64,000 nt of DNA from DAOULT01 sp964646625 (GTDB lineage Bacteria; Chloroflexota; Anaerolineae; CAZYHC01), in contig CAZYHC010000007.1 in the NCBI GenBank assembly GCA_964646625.1, positions 82,523-146,522 of the forward strand, written 5' to 3'. Both the position numbers and the translations under genes were made by a program. Shown one piece after another: positions 40,372 through 48,445 of the stretch (positions are counted from its first letter, which is position 1; every line of letters begins with the position of its first letter). Below the pieces are notes generated by a model. The model was given only the letters and a program-made list of their open reading frames with translations. It was not told the origin of the DNA and ran no database searches.

Positions 40372-41979
40372 TTACTTCTCTATCTTAACATCCTGGAAGA
40401 AAGGCCACCAGAGCTTCGGCCCCGGATCTAGATCTTTGACCTCACTCCGAACGATCCAGTAGAAGTAGGGAGTATGGATGGGGAGCACGTAAGCCTCGTC
40501 CAGGACAAGTTTCTGTATCTCTGCCAGGAGGGCCTTGCGCTCCTCGGGGTCTACCGCTTTGCTCTGCTCTTCGAGCAGCCTGTCCAGTTCGGGGTTCTGC
40601 ACCTTAGAGAAGTTGTAAGCCTCGATCGCGGAGGAGTGGAACATGCCATACAGGAATGCAGGATCGTAGTCCTCTATGGCGTAGCCCACCATGTGCACCT
40701 TCCCGGCGCGGCCGAACTCGTCGCGCTGGGTCTGGGGCCCTTCCCAGATCTTGCAGTCGATCCCAACGGCCTTCAGGTACTCACAGAGCAGCTCTTTGTA
40801 TTGATCCTTGACCTGGCCACTCCTCTGCTGAACCTCAACCAGGCACTTCTGGCCGTCCTTTTCCCGAATCCCGTCGCCGTCGGTATCCACCCAACCGGCC
40901 TCTGCCAGCACCTCCTTGGCCTTCTCCGGATCGTATGAGTAGGGCGCGTAGTCAAAGTACCCGAAGGTCGAGGGGGTCAAAAGGGTACCCGCTGGTTCCA
41001 CGATTCCAGGGAGGACTGTGTTCACTATGGTGTCCCTATCCACGGCGTAGTTGATGGCTTTTCGGACCGCCACATCGTCGGTGGGCGGCTTAGCGATGTT
41101 AATGGTGTTTAACCACGTGGTGCCGATATCCAGCCCCCCAAGGACGGTGAAGTTGTCAGGGTCGGCCTTCCAGCGTTCCAGGGCATCCGGGAGCGGGAAG
41201 ACAGTGGCGTTGAGCTCCTCGCCTCTGTCAAAGAGCGCCACTCGTGTGCCCTGCTCGGGGATGAAATGGAAGATCAGCCTGTCGATGTAGGGAGGGCCCT
41301 GGTTTGTGGCACAGGGTGGGCCCCAATTATAGTCGGGGTTCTTCTCCAGGATGAGATAGCTTTGACGCGACCACTCCACGAACTTGAACGGCCCGCTTCC
41401 CACTATGTGGTCCTCGAACTCGTCCCCCCATTTCTCCAGTGCTGTGGGAGAAGGGATCCCCATGTAGCCAGTGCTTAGAGAATCCAGGAAGGAAGCGTAG
41501 GGCGCTTCCAATTTCACCTTGATGGTGTAGTCATCGATCACCTCGCTGGACTGGTAGGGCTCCATCAACATGGCGCACTTGAGAGATTGGGTTTCCGGAT
41601 CCACACAGCGATCAAACTGGAGCTTCACCGCCGCGGCGTTGAAGGGGGTGCCATCGTGAAAAGTGACGTCATCACGCAGGTGGAAGGTCCACTCCGTACC
41701 ATCCTCCGAAATCTCCCAATCGGTGGCCAGCCACGGATGATAGGCGAAGTCATCTCCCAGGCATACCAGCCGGTCGAAGAGCATTTCAGTGGCCATCGTC
41801 TCAGGCTCTCCCTCGTAGGCCGCCGGGTCGAGCCCCCGCATTTCCCGGTACAGACCTACTTTCAACTCCTTGGGCTCCTCTGCAACCACTTCTGGAGTTG
41901 GGGTAGCGTAGGCGGTCAGGAGCGCGAGGATCATCAAAACCGACACACTTATTAGAAGGGTCCTTTTAATAGTAGACAT
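40372..41979 (-). CDS. ABC transporter substrate-binding protein, family 5, system 1
   Basis: A 535-residue exported SBP. The signal peptide (1-26, LLTAYA) lacks a lipobox. The family-5 signature is FHLRDDVTFHDGTPFNAAAVKLQFDR, followed by HIVGSGPFKFVEWSRQSYL and a C-terminal lobe with DGDGIREKDGQK. It belongs with the upstream dppB/dppC pair (43092-44018, 42111-43019). It is clearly diverged from the second SBP (36439-38031), so the two systems may bind different ligands. The stop is followed immediately by a duplicated remnant of its own 3' end. Confidence 0.92.
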   Translation of the reverse strand: MSTIKRTLLISVSVLMILALLTAYATPTPEVVAEEPKELKVGLYREMRGLDPAAYEGEPETMATEMLFDRLVCLGDDFAYHPWLATDWEISEDGTEWTFHLRDDVTFHDGTPFNAAAVKLQFDRCVDPETQSLKCAMLMEPYQSSEVIDDYTIKVKLEAPYASFLDSLSTGYMGIPSPTALEKWGDEFEDHIVGSGPFKFVEWSRQSYLILEKNPDYNWGPPCATNQGPPYIDRLIFHFIPEQGTRVALFDRGEELNATVFPLPDALERWKADPDNFTVLGGLDIGTTWLNTINIAKPPTDDVAVRKAINYAVDRDTIVNTVLPGIVEPAGTLLTPSTFGYFDYAPYSYDPEKAKEVLAEAGWVDTDGDGIREKDGQKCLVEVQQRSGQVKDQYKELLCEYLKAVGIDCKIWEGPQTQRDEFGRAGKVHMVGYAIEDYDPAFLYGMFHSSAIEAYNFSKVQNPELDRLLEEQSKAVDPEERKALLAEIQKLVLDEAYVLPIHTPYFYWIVRSEVKDLDPGPKLWWPFFQDVKIEK

Positions 41980-42110
41980 TCCTCTTTTTACCTCCTTATT
42001 TCTGCTTTTAAATCACGACTTTAGACTTCGACACCAGGTCTTCCCAGGGTTCTGCATCACCTCCTTTCGTGCACTTCCTCTCAGGGCCTTTGCCCCCGGC
42101 GGTTTCCTCT

Positions 42111-43019
42111 CTAGTCCATTCTTTGGATGAGCCTGGGATCCAGGGCGTCTCGCAGGGCATCGCCCATCATGTTTACGGACAGCACCGTGATAGCGATAGC
42201 CACGCCCGGAAAGAAAGTGATCCACCAGGCCTCACGCAAGAAACGACGGCCCTTAGACAGCATGAGCCCCCACTCCGGTGTGGGGGGTTGGGCGCCCATG
42301 CCTAGAAAACTCAGCCCCGCCGCGAGCAAAATGGCCCACGAAACGAACACCATCGCCAGGACCAGGGCAGGAGCAAACACGTTGGGCAGAAGATGGCGGA
42401 AGGCGATTCTGAAACTGCCGCAGCCGATAGCACGGGCTGCCTCCACGTACACCTCCTCCTTGGCCGAGATAGTAGTAGCCCGTACCAGGCGGGTGAAGCG
42501 CGCGACACCTGTAACCCCTACGGCGAACATCACGGTGTTGATGCTGGGGCCCAACCCAGCCACCAGGGCCAGGGCCGTCAATTGGCTGGGCACCGCCAGG
42601 GCGACATCTGCTAACCGCATGATGACCGTGTCTACCCGACCGCCTGCATAGCCGGACAGCAGGCCGATAGCCAGTCCCAGGGACGCGGCGATGATCGAGG
42701 CCACCACCCCCACCTGCAAAGAAATATTCGCTCCGTGTATAACGCGACTAAAAATATCGCGGCCGAACTCGTCGGTACCCATCAGATGTCTGAAACTGGG
42801 GGGTTGAAGGGCCTCAGACGGAACGCAATGGAGAGGGTCACAGGGAGCCAGGAATGGGGCAAAAATGGCGACCAGAACGAAAAGCAGGAAAATGACTCCC
42901 CCCATCAACCCGCCACGATTCCGCACGAAGCGTCGCAGCGCATCTGAAGTCAGACTTCTCGATCTAAACGCTGGTTGGCTTTTATCAGCCTCTACTCTCC
43001 GAAATGCTTCACTAATCAT
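42111..43019 (-). CDS. DppC/OppC-type ABC permease, system 1
   Basis: A 302-residue permease: FVRNRGGLMGGVIFLLFVLVAIFAPFLAP, GTDEFGRDIFSRVIHGANISLQVG, EAA loop EAARAIGCGSFRIAFRHLLPN and the end FPGVAIAITVLSVNMMGDALRDALDPR. It is closer in its C-terminus to the dppC remnant at 27474-27632 (GDGLRDALDPR) than the system-2 permease is. AGAGGA precedes the ATG. Confidence 0.92.
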   Translation of the reverse strand: MISEAFRRVEADKSQPAFRSRSLTSDALRRFVRNRGGLMGGVIFLLFVLVAIFAPFLAPCDPLHCVPSEALQPPSFRHLMGTDEFGRDIFSRVIHGANISLQVGVVASIIAASLGLAIGLLSGYAGGRVDTVIMRLADVALAVPSQLTALALVAGLGPSINTVMFAVGVTGVARFTRLVRATTISAKEEVYVEAARAIGCGSFRIAFRHLLPNVFAPALVLAMVFVSWAILLAAGLSFLGMGAQPPTPEWGLMLSKGRRFLREAWWITFFPGVAIAITVLSVNMMGDALRDALDPRLIQRMD

Positions 43020-43091
43020 TGCAAGAGTCCTCTGAGTTTTGATGTAATCACTCCACCACCACTCGGCGTTCCATCACCCTTTACAGGGGGG

Positions 43092-44018
43092 TCATTTTAA
43101 CTGAATGCGCGGGTCCAAATAGCCATAGGAGAGATCGACGGCCACATTGGCCAGGAAGTAGATGAAGGCTATGAACAGCATCAACGATTGGGTGGTAGGG
43201 AAGTCTTTATGGATGATGGCCTGGATGAGCAGGCGGCCCAGGCCGGGGCGGGCAAACACTATTTCGATGATCATGGCGTTGGAGAGTGTAGCAGCCACGT
43301 CGATGCCAATGATGGTGATTACTGGAATGAGGGCGTTTTTCAGAGCGTGGCGCATTAGCACCGTCCGCTCGATCAGGCCCTTGCTCCGCGCCGTGACGAT
43401 ATAAGGCTGCTGAAGGACTTCGAGAAAACTGGCGCGCGTCAAGCGCGCAATCGAAGCCAGAGGACGGAAAGCCAAAGTGAGGGCGGGTAAGATCAGGTGT
43501 TGCCACCCGACCCCGCCAGTGACCGTAATGGGAAACCAACCCAATCTAAGCACAAAAACGAAGACCAACATCAACCCCAACCAGAACGATGGTATAGCCA
43601 GACCCGCCACCGAGATAGACATAGCCACATTATCGAGCCAGCTAGTGTGTTTGATGGCCGAGATTACTCCCAGGATCATTCCCAGCACGGTGGCCAAAAC
43701 CATGGCCGTGACAGTTAACTGGATGGAGTAGGGCGCGAATTCCCATATCAGAGCCGTCACAGGGCGATTGAAGTAGAATGACACCCCCATATCCCCCCGC
43801 AGGATGTTAAACAGAGTGTTCACGTATTGCTCGTGTATCGGTCTGTCCGTTCCCAGTTGATGCCGCAAGTTCTCCAGGAGATCCGGAGTTATGAGCCCGG
43901 ATTCCAGCAAAAACATGGCTGGATCGCCCGGCACAACACGCAGCATTATGAATACAAGAGTAAACACGCCTAATAAAACTGGTATCGATTGTAACATGCG
44001 CCTGGCTACGTAACGCAT
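43092..44018 (-). CDS. DppB/OppB-type ABC permease, system 1
   Basis: A 308-residue permease starting MRYVARRMLQSIPVLLGVFTL, with GDPAMFLLESG, DRPIHEQYVNTLFNILRGDMGVSF, the EAA loop TARSKGLIERTVLMRHALKNALIP, IEIVFARPGLGRLLIQA and the end YGYLDPRIQLK. The start at 44018 has GGAGGGG upstream; the longer open frame would run into the enolase-family gene. It lies 20 bp downstream of that gene, indicating one transcript. Confidence 0.92.
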   Translation of the reverse strand: MRYVARRMLQSIPVLLGVFTLVFIMLRVVPGDPAMFLLESGLITPDLLENLRHQLGTDRPIHEQYVNTLFNILRGDMGVSFYFNRPVTALIWEFAPYSIQLTVTAMVLATVLGMILGVISAIKHTSWLDNVAMSISVAGLAIPSFWLGLMLVFVFVLRLGWFPITVTGGVGWQHLILPALTLAFRPLASIARLTRASFLEVLQQPYIVTARSKGLIERTVLMRHALKNALIPVITIIGIDVAATLSNAMIIEIVFARPGLGRLLIQAIIHKDFPTTQSLMLFIAFIYFLANVAVDLSYGYLDPRIQLK

Positions 44019-44038
44019 CGAGAATCCCCTCCAGTATT

Positions 44039-45148
44039 TTAAAGATCCCGACGATACTGCTTGACTTTTGCCTCGTCGAGAGACACCCCCAGGCCCGGTT
44101 GCGTGGGCGCCACCAGCTCCCCGCCCTCGTAGTGAACCGCTTCCTGTACCAGATCGTCCATCAGGAACAGGGGCCCGCATAGCTCAGAGCCATGGGTCAC
44201 GGCCGGCGTGGACAATCCAAAGTGCAAGGCCGCGCTGGTGGCGATGCTGCTGTCGAACATCGTACTGATCACGCAGGGAAGGCCGGCGGTTTCGGCGATG
44301 ATGGCCTGCCGTTTGCAGGCCAGGATGCCGCCCGCTTTGCCCAGTTTCAGGACGAACAGATCCGCCGCCCGCGCCTTGACGATCTTGAGGGCATCGTCAA
44401 CCGTGAACAGGCTCTCGTCAACTGCAATGGGCACGGAACATGACCGCACCAGGCGAGCCATGCCCTCCACGTCCTCCCGGCGTAACGGCTGCTCCACGTA
44501 TTCGACCGCGCTCTCCCAACGCGGAATGATGCGGGCCGCCGTGATTTCGTCCCAGCCGCCGTTGACGTCCACGCGTATCTTGGCCCGTCCTCTTAAGGCG
44601 TCTGCGATGAGCAAGACCGCCACCATCTCCTGCTCTGGATCCCCCGCGCCCACCTTTAGCTTAAAGAGGCCCACCCCACGTTCGATCCATTTCTCACCTT
44701 CCGCGATAGCGGCGGGCACGTCGTCGGTGTTGAGCACCCAGGTGATCGGGAGCCGATCCCGATAGAGGCCCCCTAACAAATTATAGAGCGGCGCGCCCAA
44801 TGACTTGCCTGCGATGTCCAGCAACGCCGACTCGATGGCCGCCTTGGCGAAGCGGTTGCCCTTGACCGCAGCATCCATCCGCCGCAGGAGATACTCGATC
44901 CTGAACGGGTCCTGCCCCAGGATGAGGGGGGCCAGAAAACGATCGAGCACCACTTTGACCGATTCCGCACAATCCTCCGACCAGTTGGGGCCGCCACAGG
45001 CCGCCGCCTCGCCCAGTCCATCTATCCCCTCGTCGGTGGTCAGGCGCACAATGGTGTGGTTTTCACGATCGAAGGTGCCGAAGGCCCGTTTCTGAGGGCG
45101 CGGAAGCGGCACATCCAGCAGGAATGTCTCGATCTTAGCGATTTTCAT
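44039..45148 (-). CDS. mandelate racemase/muconate lactonizing enzyme family protein (copy 2)
   Basis: A 369-residue MLE-subgroup enolase-superfamily enzyme, closely paralogous to 27668-28777: KLKVG (KxK), metal ligands in RVDVNGGWDE, EYVEQP and VDESLF, and the opposite Lys in VLKLGKAGG. Shared marker sequences include GQDPF and NLLGGLYRDR. A racemase, epimerase or lyase acting on an amino-acid-like carboxylate is expected. The ATG at 45148 has GGGAG immediately upstream and AAGGAG 14 nt away, so initiation may be weak. It is followed directly by dppB-dppC-SBP. Confidence 0.85.
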   Translation of the reverse strand: MKIAKIETFLLDVPLPRPQKRAFGTFDRENHTIVRLTTDEGIDGLGEAAACGGPNWSEDCAESVKVVLDRFLAPLILGQDPFRIEYLLRRMDAAVKGNRFAKAAIESALLDIAGKSLGAPLYNLLGGLYRDRLPITWVLNTDDVPAAIAEGEKWIERGVGLFKLKVGAGDPEQEMVAVLLIADALRGRAKIRVDVNGGWDEITAARIIPRWESAVEYVEQPLRREDVEGMARLVRSCSVPIAVDESLFTVDDALKIVKARAADLFVLKLGKAGGILACKRQAIIAETAGLPCVISTMFDSSIATSAALHFGLSTPAVTHGSELCGPLFLMDDLVQEAVHYEGGELVAPTQPGLGVSLDEAKVKQYRRDL

Positions 45149-45179
45149 CTCCCAGCATGGTCTCCTTCCCCGTATCGTT

Positions 45180-46301
45180 TTAAATCTGGATTGGGTAGCT
45201 CCCATACTCCAGACTGGCGCTTCGCAAAGCCTGATAGTTATCGAATGGGATCCAGCCCGCAATGCCGTTGCTGGAGCCGATAGCGTAGCTGCCGCCAGGG
45301 GCGACGTTGCCTAGCAGATACTTGACTGCTTCTTGCACTTCGTCCGGCCTGCCGCGACTGAGCGGATAGTCCATGTCCACGTTGCCGCATAGACACAGGC
45401 GCCTGCCGTACTTCGCTTTGAGCTCGACGATATCCATAGCTGCGGGCTCTATAGGGTGCAGGGCGTCGATGCCACAGGCGATCAGGTCGTCGATCACGTC
45501 GTAGAGGTAGCCATCGGAGTGGAAGACGTAAGGCAGCCCCCGCTCGTGGCTGAGCGTGGCGTAACGCTCCACCCAGGGAAATAGATACTGGCGCAGGTAC
45601 CGGGGGGAGATGATCAGGCTGGTCTTGTAGGCCAGGTCGTCTGCGTGCCCTATCGCTCCCACCGCGGGGTGACGGCTGATCCGCTCCAGTACCTCGTAGC
45701 CAAGCTGTCCCACTTTGTCAAAGAGACGGGCGATTAGTGCGGGTTGAAGCTTCAGGGAAAGGCAGAAGGTCTCAAACCCCATCAGTTGCCAGATCCCGGC
45801 AAAGACGTAACCAAGCACGGGAAACAGCTTGACCCCGGCCGGAAGATGCTCGGCCGCTCTGTCGAGCTGATCGTAGCTGAAATCGTCGGCCGTCACCCAC
45901 GGGAATTGCTCGAACTCCTCCATGTTGGTAATAATGCCTGCCTCCGAGTGGGCGAATACCCGTTCGTGGCCCGGATCGTCGTAGCCCTCGTACTGTTCGT
46001 GGACGGCCACCCCCATCCCGCGTATGGCTTCGACGATGGGATGGTTCATCTCCCGAAGCAAGCCATCTGCCATGCGCAGGGTCGAACTGGGCTCCAGCAA
46101 GGCGTGCAGACCGTGGGCCACGGAGACGTAGTCGTACCCGGCCCTGGTCCAGAACGCCACTTCGTCGGCCCAACCACGAATGGGCCGGCCGAGGAATTTT
46201 TCTTTCACGTTGGCGGCGACCCCCATCTCGATGAGGGGCACCCGATCCCCTTCTCCCTCACGCAGGAGCGCGCTCCTGAACCGATTGAAATCGGGTTGCA
46301 C
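45180..46301 (-). CDS. uroporphyrinogen decarboxylase (UroD)-family protein, methyltransferase-like
   Basis: A 373-residue UroD/MtaA-superfamily protein. It contains FHSDGYLYDVIDDLIACGIDALHPIEP and CGNVDMDYPLSRGRPDEV, typical of the branch annotated as UroD-family methyltransferase-like proteins rather than haem-pathway UroD, whose RxPxWxMRQAGR start is missing. Relatives move methyl groups between methyl-corrinoids and thiols or tetrahydrofolate. The start is GTG at 46301 with GAGGAGG at 6 nt. In a cluster with an MttB-type enzyme, a methyl-transfer role is plausible; no biochemical assignment is possible from sequence alone. Confidence 0.75.
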   Translation of the reverse strand: MQPDFNRFRSALLREGEGDRVPLIEMGVAANVKEKFLGRPIRGWADEVAFWTRAGYDYVSVAHGLHALLEPSSTLRMADGLLREMNHPIVEAIRGMGVAVHEQYEGYDDPGHERVFAHSEAGIITNMEEFEQFPWVTADDFSYDQLDRAAEHLPAGVKLFPVLGYVFAGIWQLMGFETFCLSLKLQPALIARLFDKVGQLGYEVLERISRHPAVGAIGHADDLAYKTSLIISPRYLRQYLFPWVERYATLSHERGLPYVFHSDGYLYDVIDDLIACGIDALHPIEPAAMDIVELKAKYGRRLCLCGNVDMDYPLSRGRPDEVQEAVKYLLGNVAPGGSYAIGSSNGIAGWIPFDNYQALRSASLEYGSYPIQI

Positions 46302-46342
46302 CGGAACCTCCTCGCTGGAACATTTGACGCCTGTCCGAACCT

Positions 46343-47227
46343 TTATAAGACCCCAACGTTCTGGAGCACTACACGCAACTTCTCGCGCCCCTCATCCGAC
46401 AGCTTACTCACAGGCGCCCGCGCCGGGCCGGCCTTGAGCCCGATCATCTCCATCGCGGCCTTGATCACGTTCGGGAAGGTGCCGAGCGCCAGGGCATAGC
46501 GCAACGATGCCAGCCGGATCTGCGCCGCGCGCGACCGCTCGTGGTCCCCTTCGAGGAAGGCGTGGTAGAGTTCCACCGTCAGGTCGGGGGCCACATTCGC
46601 CACGCAGGCCACAATGCCGTCCACGCCCAGGGCCAACGAGGGATAGAACATGTCGTCGCGCCCCTGGAAGACCGCAAAGCCCGCTTTGGTCTCGTTGAGG
46701 TAGCGCAGCGTCAGCCCCAGGTTGCCGCTGCTGTCCTTGAGGCCCACGACATTGGGGACGTGGGAGAGACGGGTGACCAACTCCGGCGACAGCGAGACTA
46801 CGGCGCGGTTCGGATTATTGTAGGGAATGACGCCGATGCCCACCGACCGCGCAATCTCGGCGTAATGATCGTGGAGTTCATCCTGGGTGGGCACAATGTA
46901 GAAGGGCGTGATCATCACCACGGCGTCGCAGCCGACCTCTTCGGCCATTCTGGTGAGATCGATAGCGGCGCGCGTGGTGATGGCTCCCGTGCCCCCGTAG
47001 ACGGGCACGCGCCTTTTGGCTTCTTCGATTACGATCTCAAAGACCCGCTTTCGCTCCGCTGGCGAGAGCGCCCATCCTTCACCTGTGCTACCCGCAGGGA
47101 AAAGGGCATCGACTCCGCGCTCGATCAAAAAGTTCGTCAACTCGCGCAGGGCCTGCTCATCGAGGTCGCTGGCCTTGGTGAACGGCGTGACCATCGGCAC
47201 CATGACCCCTTTGTGTTCAATTGCCAT
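46343..47227 (-). CDS. dihydrodipicolinate synthase (DapA)-family lyase/aldolase
   Basis: A 294-residue class-I aldolase-type TIM barrel. It has GSTGEGWALSPAER (the GTTGE phosphate/carboxylate motif), the catalytic Tyr in IPYNNP, and the Schiff-base Lys in VGLKDSSGN. The family covers DapA, N-acetylneuraminate lyase, KDG aldolase and delta1-pyrroline-4-hydroxy-2-carboxylate deaminase of hydroxyproline catabolism. The start at 47227 is chosen for AAAGGAA; the open frame extends about 150 codons upstream without a plausible start. It is the first enzyme gene after the GntR regulator. Confidence 0.88.
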   Translation of the reverse strand: MAIEHKGVMVPMVTPFTKASDLDEQALRELTNFLIERGVDALFPAGSTGEGWALSPAERKRVFEIVIEEAKRRVPVYGGTGAITTRAAIDLTRMAEEVGCDAVVMITPFYIVPTQDELHDHYAEIARSVGIGVIPYNNPNRAVVSLSPELVTRLSHVPNVVGLKDSSGNLGLTLRYLNETKAGFAVFQGRDDMFYPSLALGVDGIVACVANVAPDLTVELYHAFLEGDHERSRAAQIRLASLRYALALGTFPNVIKAAMEMIGLKAGPARAPVSKLSDEGREKLRVVLQNVGVL

Positions 47228-47373
47228 CTCAAATTCCTTTCCTCGTGCAGTTTTTCTTGCCTCCCAGGTTCCAAAGGGAGATCGATGTTCAATTCGTGGG
47301 CAGTCGAGAGTGGTCGTGCAGTGCCAGCCGTGGTGGCGTGGGGTGTCTATAATTGTCACCGGGCCGGCCTGGG

Positions 47374-48081
47374 TCAGACTGATTTGCCAGAAAGGAAGGA
47401 CGTGGTAAGAGCTATCTCGCTCGCATGGATCTCTTCGATGAAACCGACGATGTGATCTCTCATGCGCTGTTCGGCCAGCTCCCGCTCTCTCAATATGATA
47501 GCTTCCAGGATTAGCCTGTGTGCCTGCACGGAGTGACGAGAGATGGCTTGATCCAGGGCGGCCAGCCGGCGGCCACGCTCGATGTGGGCGTTCAGCCGCC
47601 GCAAAGAATCGAGCAGAAACTCGTTCTCGACTCGATTCAGTAACAGGCGGTGAAACTGGCGTCCCAGGTCGGCGCACAACTGATTGTCCCCGTTGTCCAG
47701 AGCCTCCTCGGCATTAGCCACGAGCACGGACGCTTGCTCGAAATCCTCTGGCGTCAAATGTGGCGTAGCCAGGTACACCACCAGCCCTTCCAGCCTGGAA
47801 CGGATCAGATACACGTCATATACATCTTCGACGGAAAAGTCAGCCACAGCGTAGCGGTAATTTTTGTCCTGTTTGACGAACAGCTCGACTTCCAGGCGCT
47901 GCAACGCGGCGCGTACAGGCGTCTTGCTCACACCCAACTGCCTGGCTAGAACCGATTCCACCAGCGGGGCACCTGGTTCGAGTTTGGAGGAGAGAATTGC
48001 CTCCAGCAAAGTTTCATACACTTGCTGATCTAACGACGGAGGTGTAGTCAGAGGTTCAAAGGTAGCTTCTTCTTGATTCAT
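47374..48081 (-). CDS. GntR-family regulator, FadR/FCD subgroup
   Basis: A 235-residue repressor-type protein. The N-terminal winged helix (about 15-80) has EPGAPLVESVLARQLGVSKTPVRAALQRLE, and the C-terminal all-helical FCD domain contains the metal/effector-binding His residues (GRQFHRLLLNR, SRHSVQAHRLIL, MRDHIVGF). The start MNQEEA at 48081 is favoured over the 84-codon longer frame because a promoter and operator lie in the latter. It heads the minus-strand catabolic cluster. FCD regulators are usually relieved by a carboxylate or amino-acid-derived ligand of the pathway they control. Confidence 0.9.
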   Translation of the reverse strand: MNQEEATFEPLTTPPSLDQQVYETLLEAILSSKLEPGAPLVESVLARQLGVSKTPVRAALQRLEVELFVKQDKNYRYAVADFSVEDVYDVYLIRSRLEGLVVYLATPHLTPEDFEQASVLVANAEEALDNGDNQLCADLGRQFHRLLLNRVENEFLLDSLRRLNAHIERGRRLAALDQAISRHSVQAHRLILEAIILRERELAEQRMRDHIVGFIEEIHASEIALTTSFLSGKSV

Positions 48082-48234
48082 TGTGTCTCGCACAGGTACC
48101 TCACTTAGCCAGCGTGACAGGGACGCCCATCCATCGGTCCGCAGGCCGTTCCTGGGATGGCGTGCCGCCGCTCGCCTGTAACTGGCGGAATGGCTGTCCC
48201 TCGCGGGGTCAAATCTGAGAAGCCGCGGGAATCT

Positions 48235-48299
48235 GGTATATGGTACACGATATACCGCATACCGCGCATTATTATAACACGGATCCCCGCCACTGTCAA
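48235..48299 (-). promoter_or_regulatory. consensus promoter and palindromic operator upstream of gntR
   Basis: On the minus strand a perfect -35 TTGACA (48294-48299) and a perfect -10 TATAAT (48271-48276) are spaced 17 bp. Downstream of the expected start point lies an inverted repeat GGTATAT-N8-ATATACC (48235-48256). This fits repression by the FCD-type GntR protein encoded next. Both hexamers match consensus, the strongest promoter visible in the window. Confidence 0.8.
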
Positions 48300-48445
48300 A
48301 TTTGGGGTAGGGGCAAACGCGGAAACGAATCACGCCTGCGCACGGGCTGACGGTGGAGGTATCGGCCCTTGTCGCCCGCGCCCTGGGGGAAAAGGTTGTC
48401 TATGGCGCGGTATGGTGGGGGAGGGGGTTTGGTCGGTTGTGGAGG

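Noticed and set aside
45180..46301. Haem-pathway uroporphyrinogen decarboxylase HemE
   Set aside because: The N-terminal RxPxWxMRQAGR motif of HemE is absent and no other haem genes are nearby; it fits the methyltransferase-like UroD branch.
46343..47677. A 444-residue DapA-family protein
   Set aside because: DapA-family proteins are about 290-310 residues; the first 150 codons are noncoding-like and run into the gntR gene, and a good start exists at 47227.
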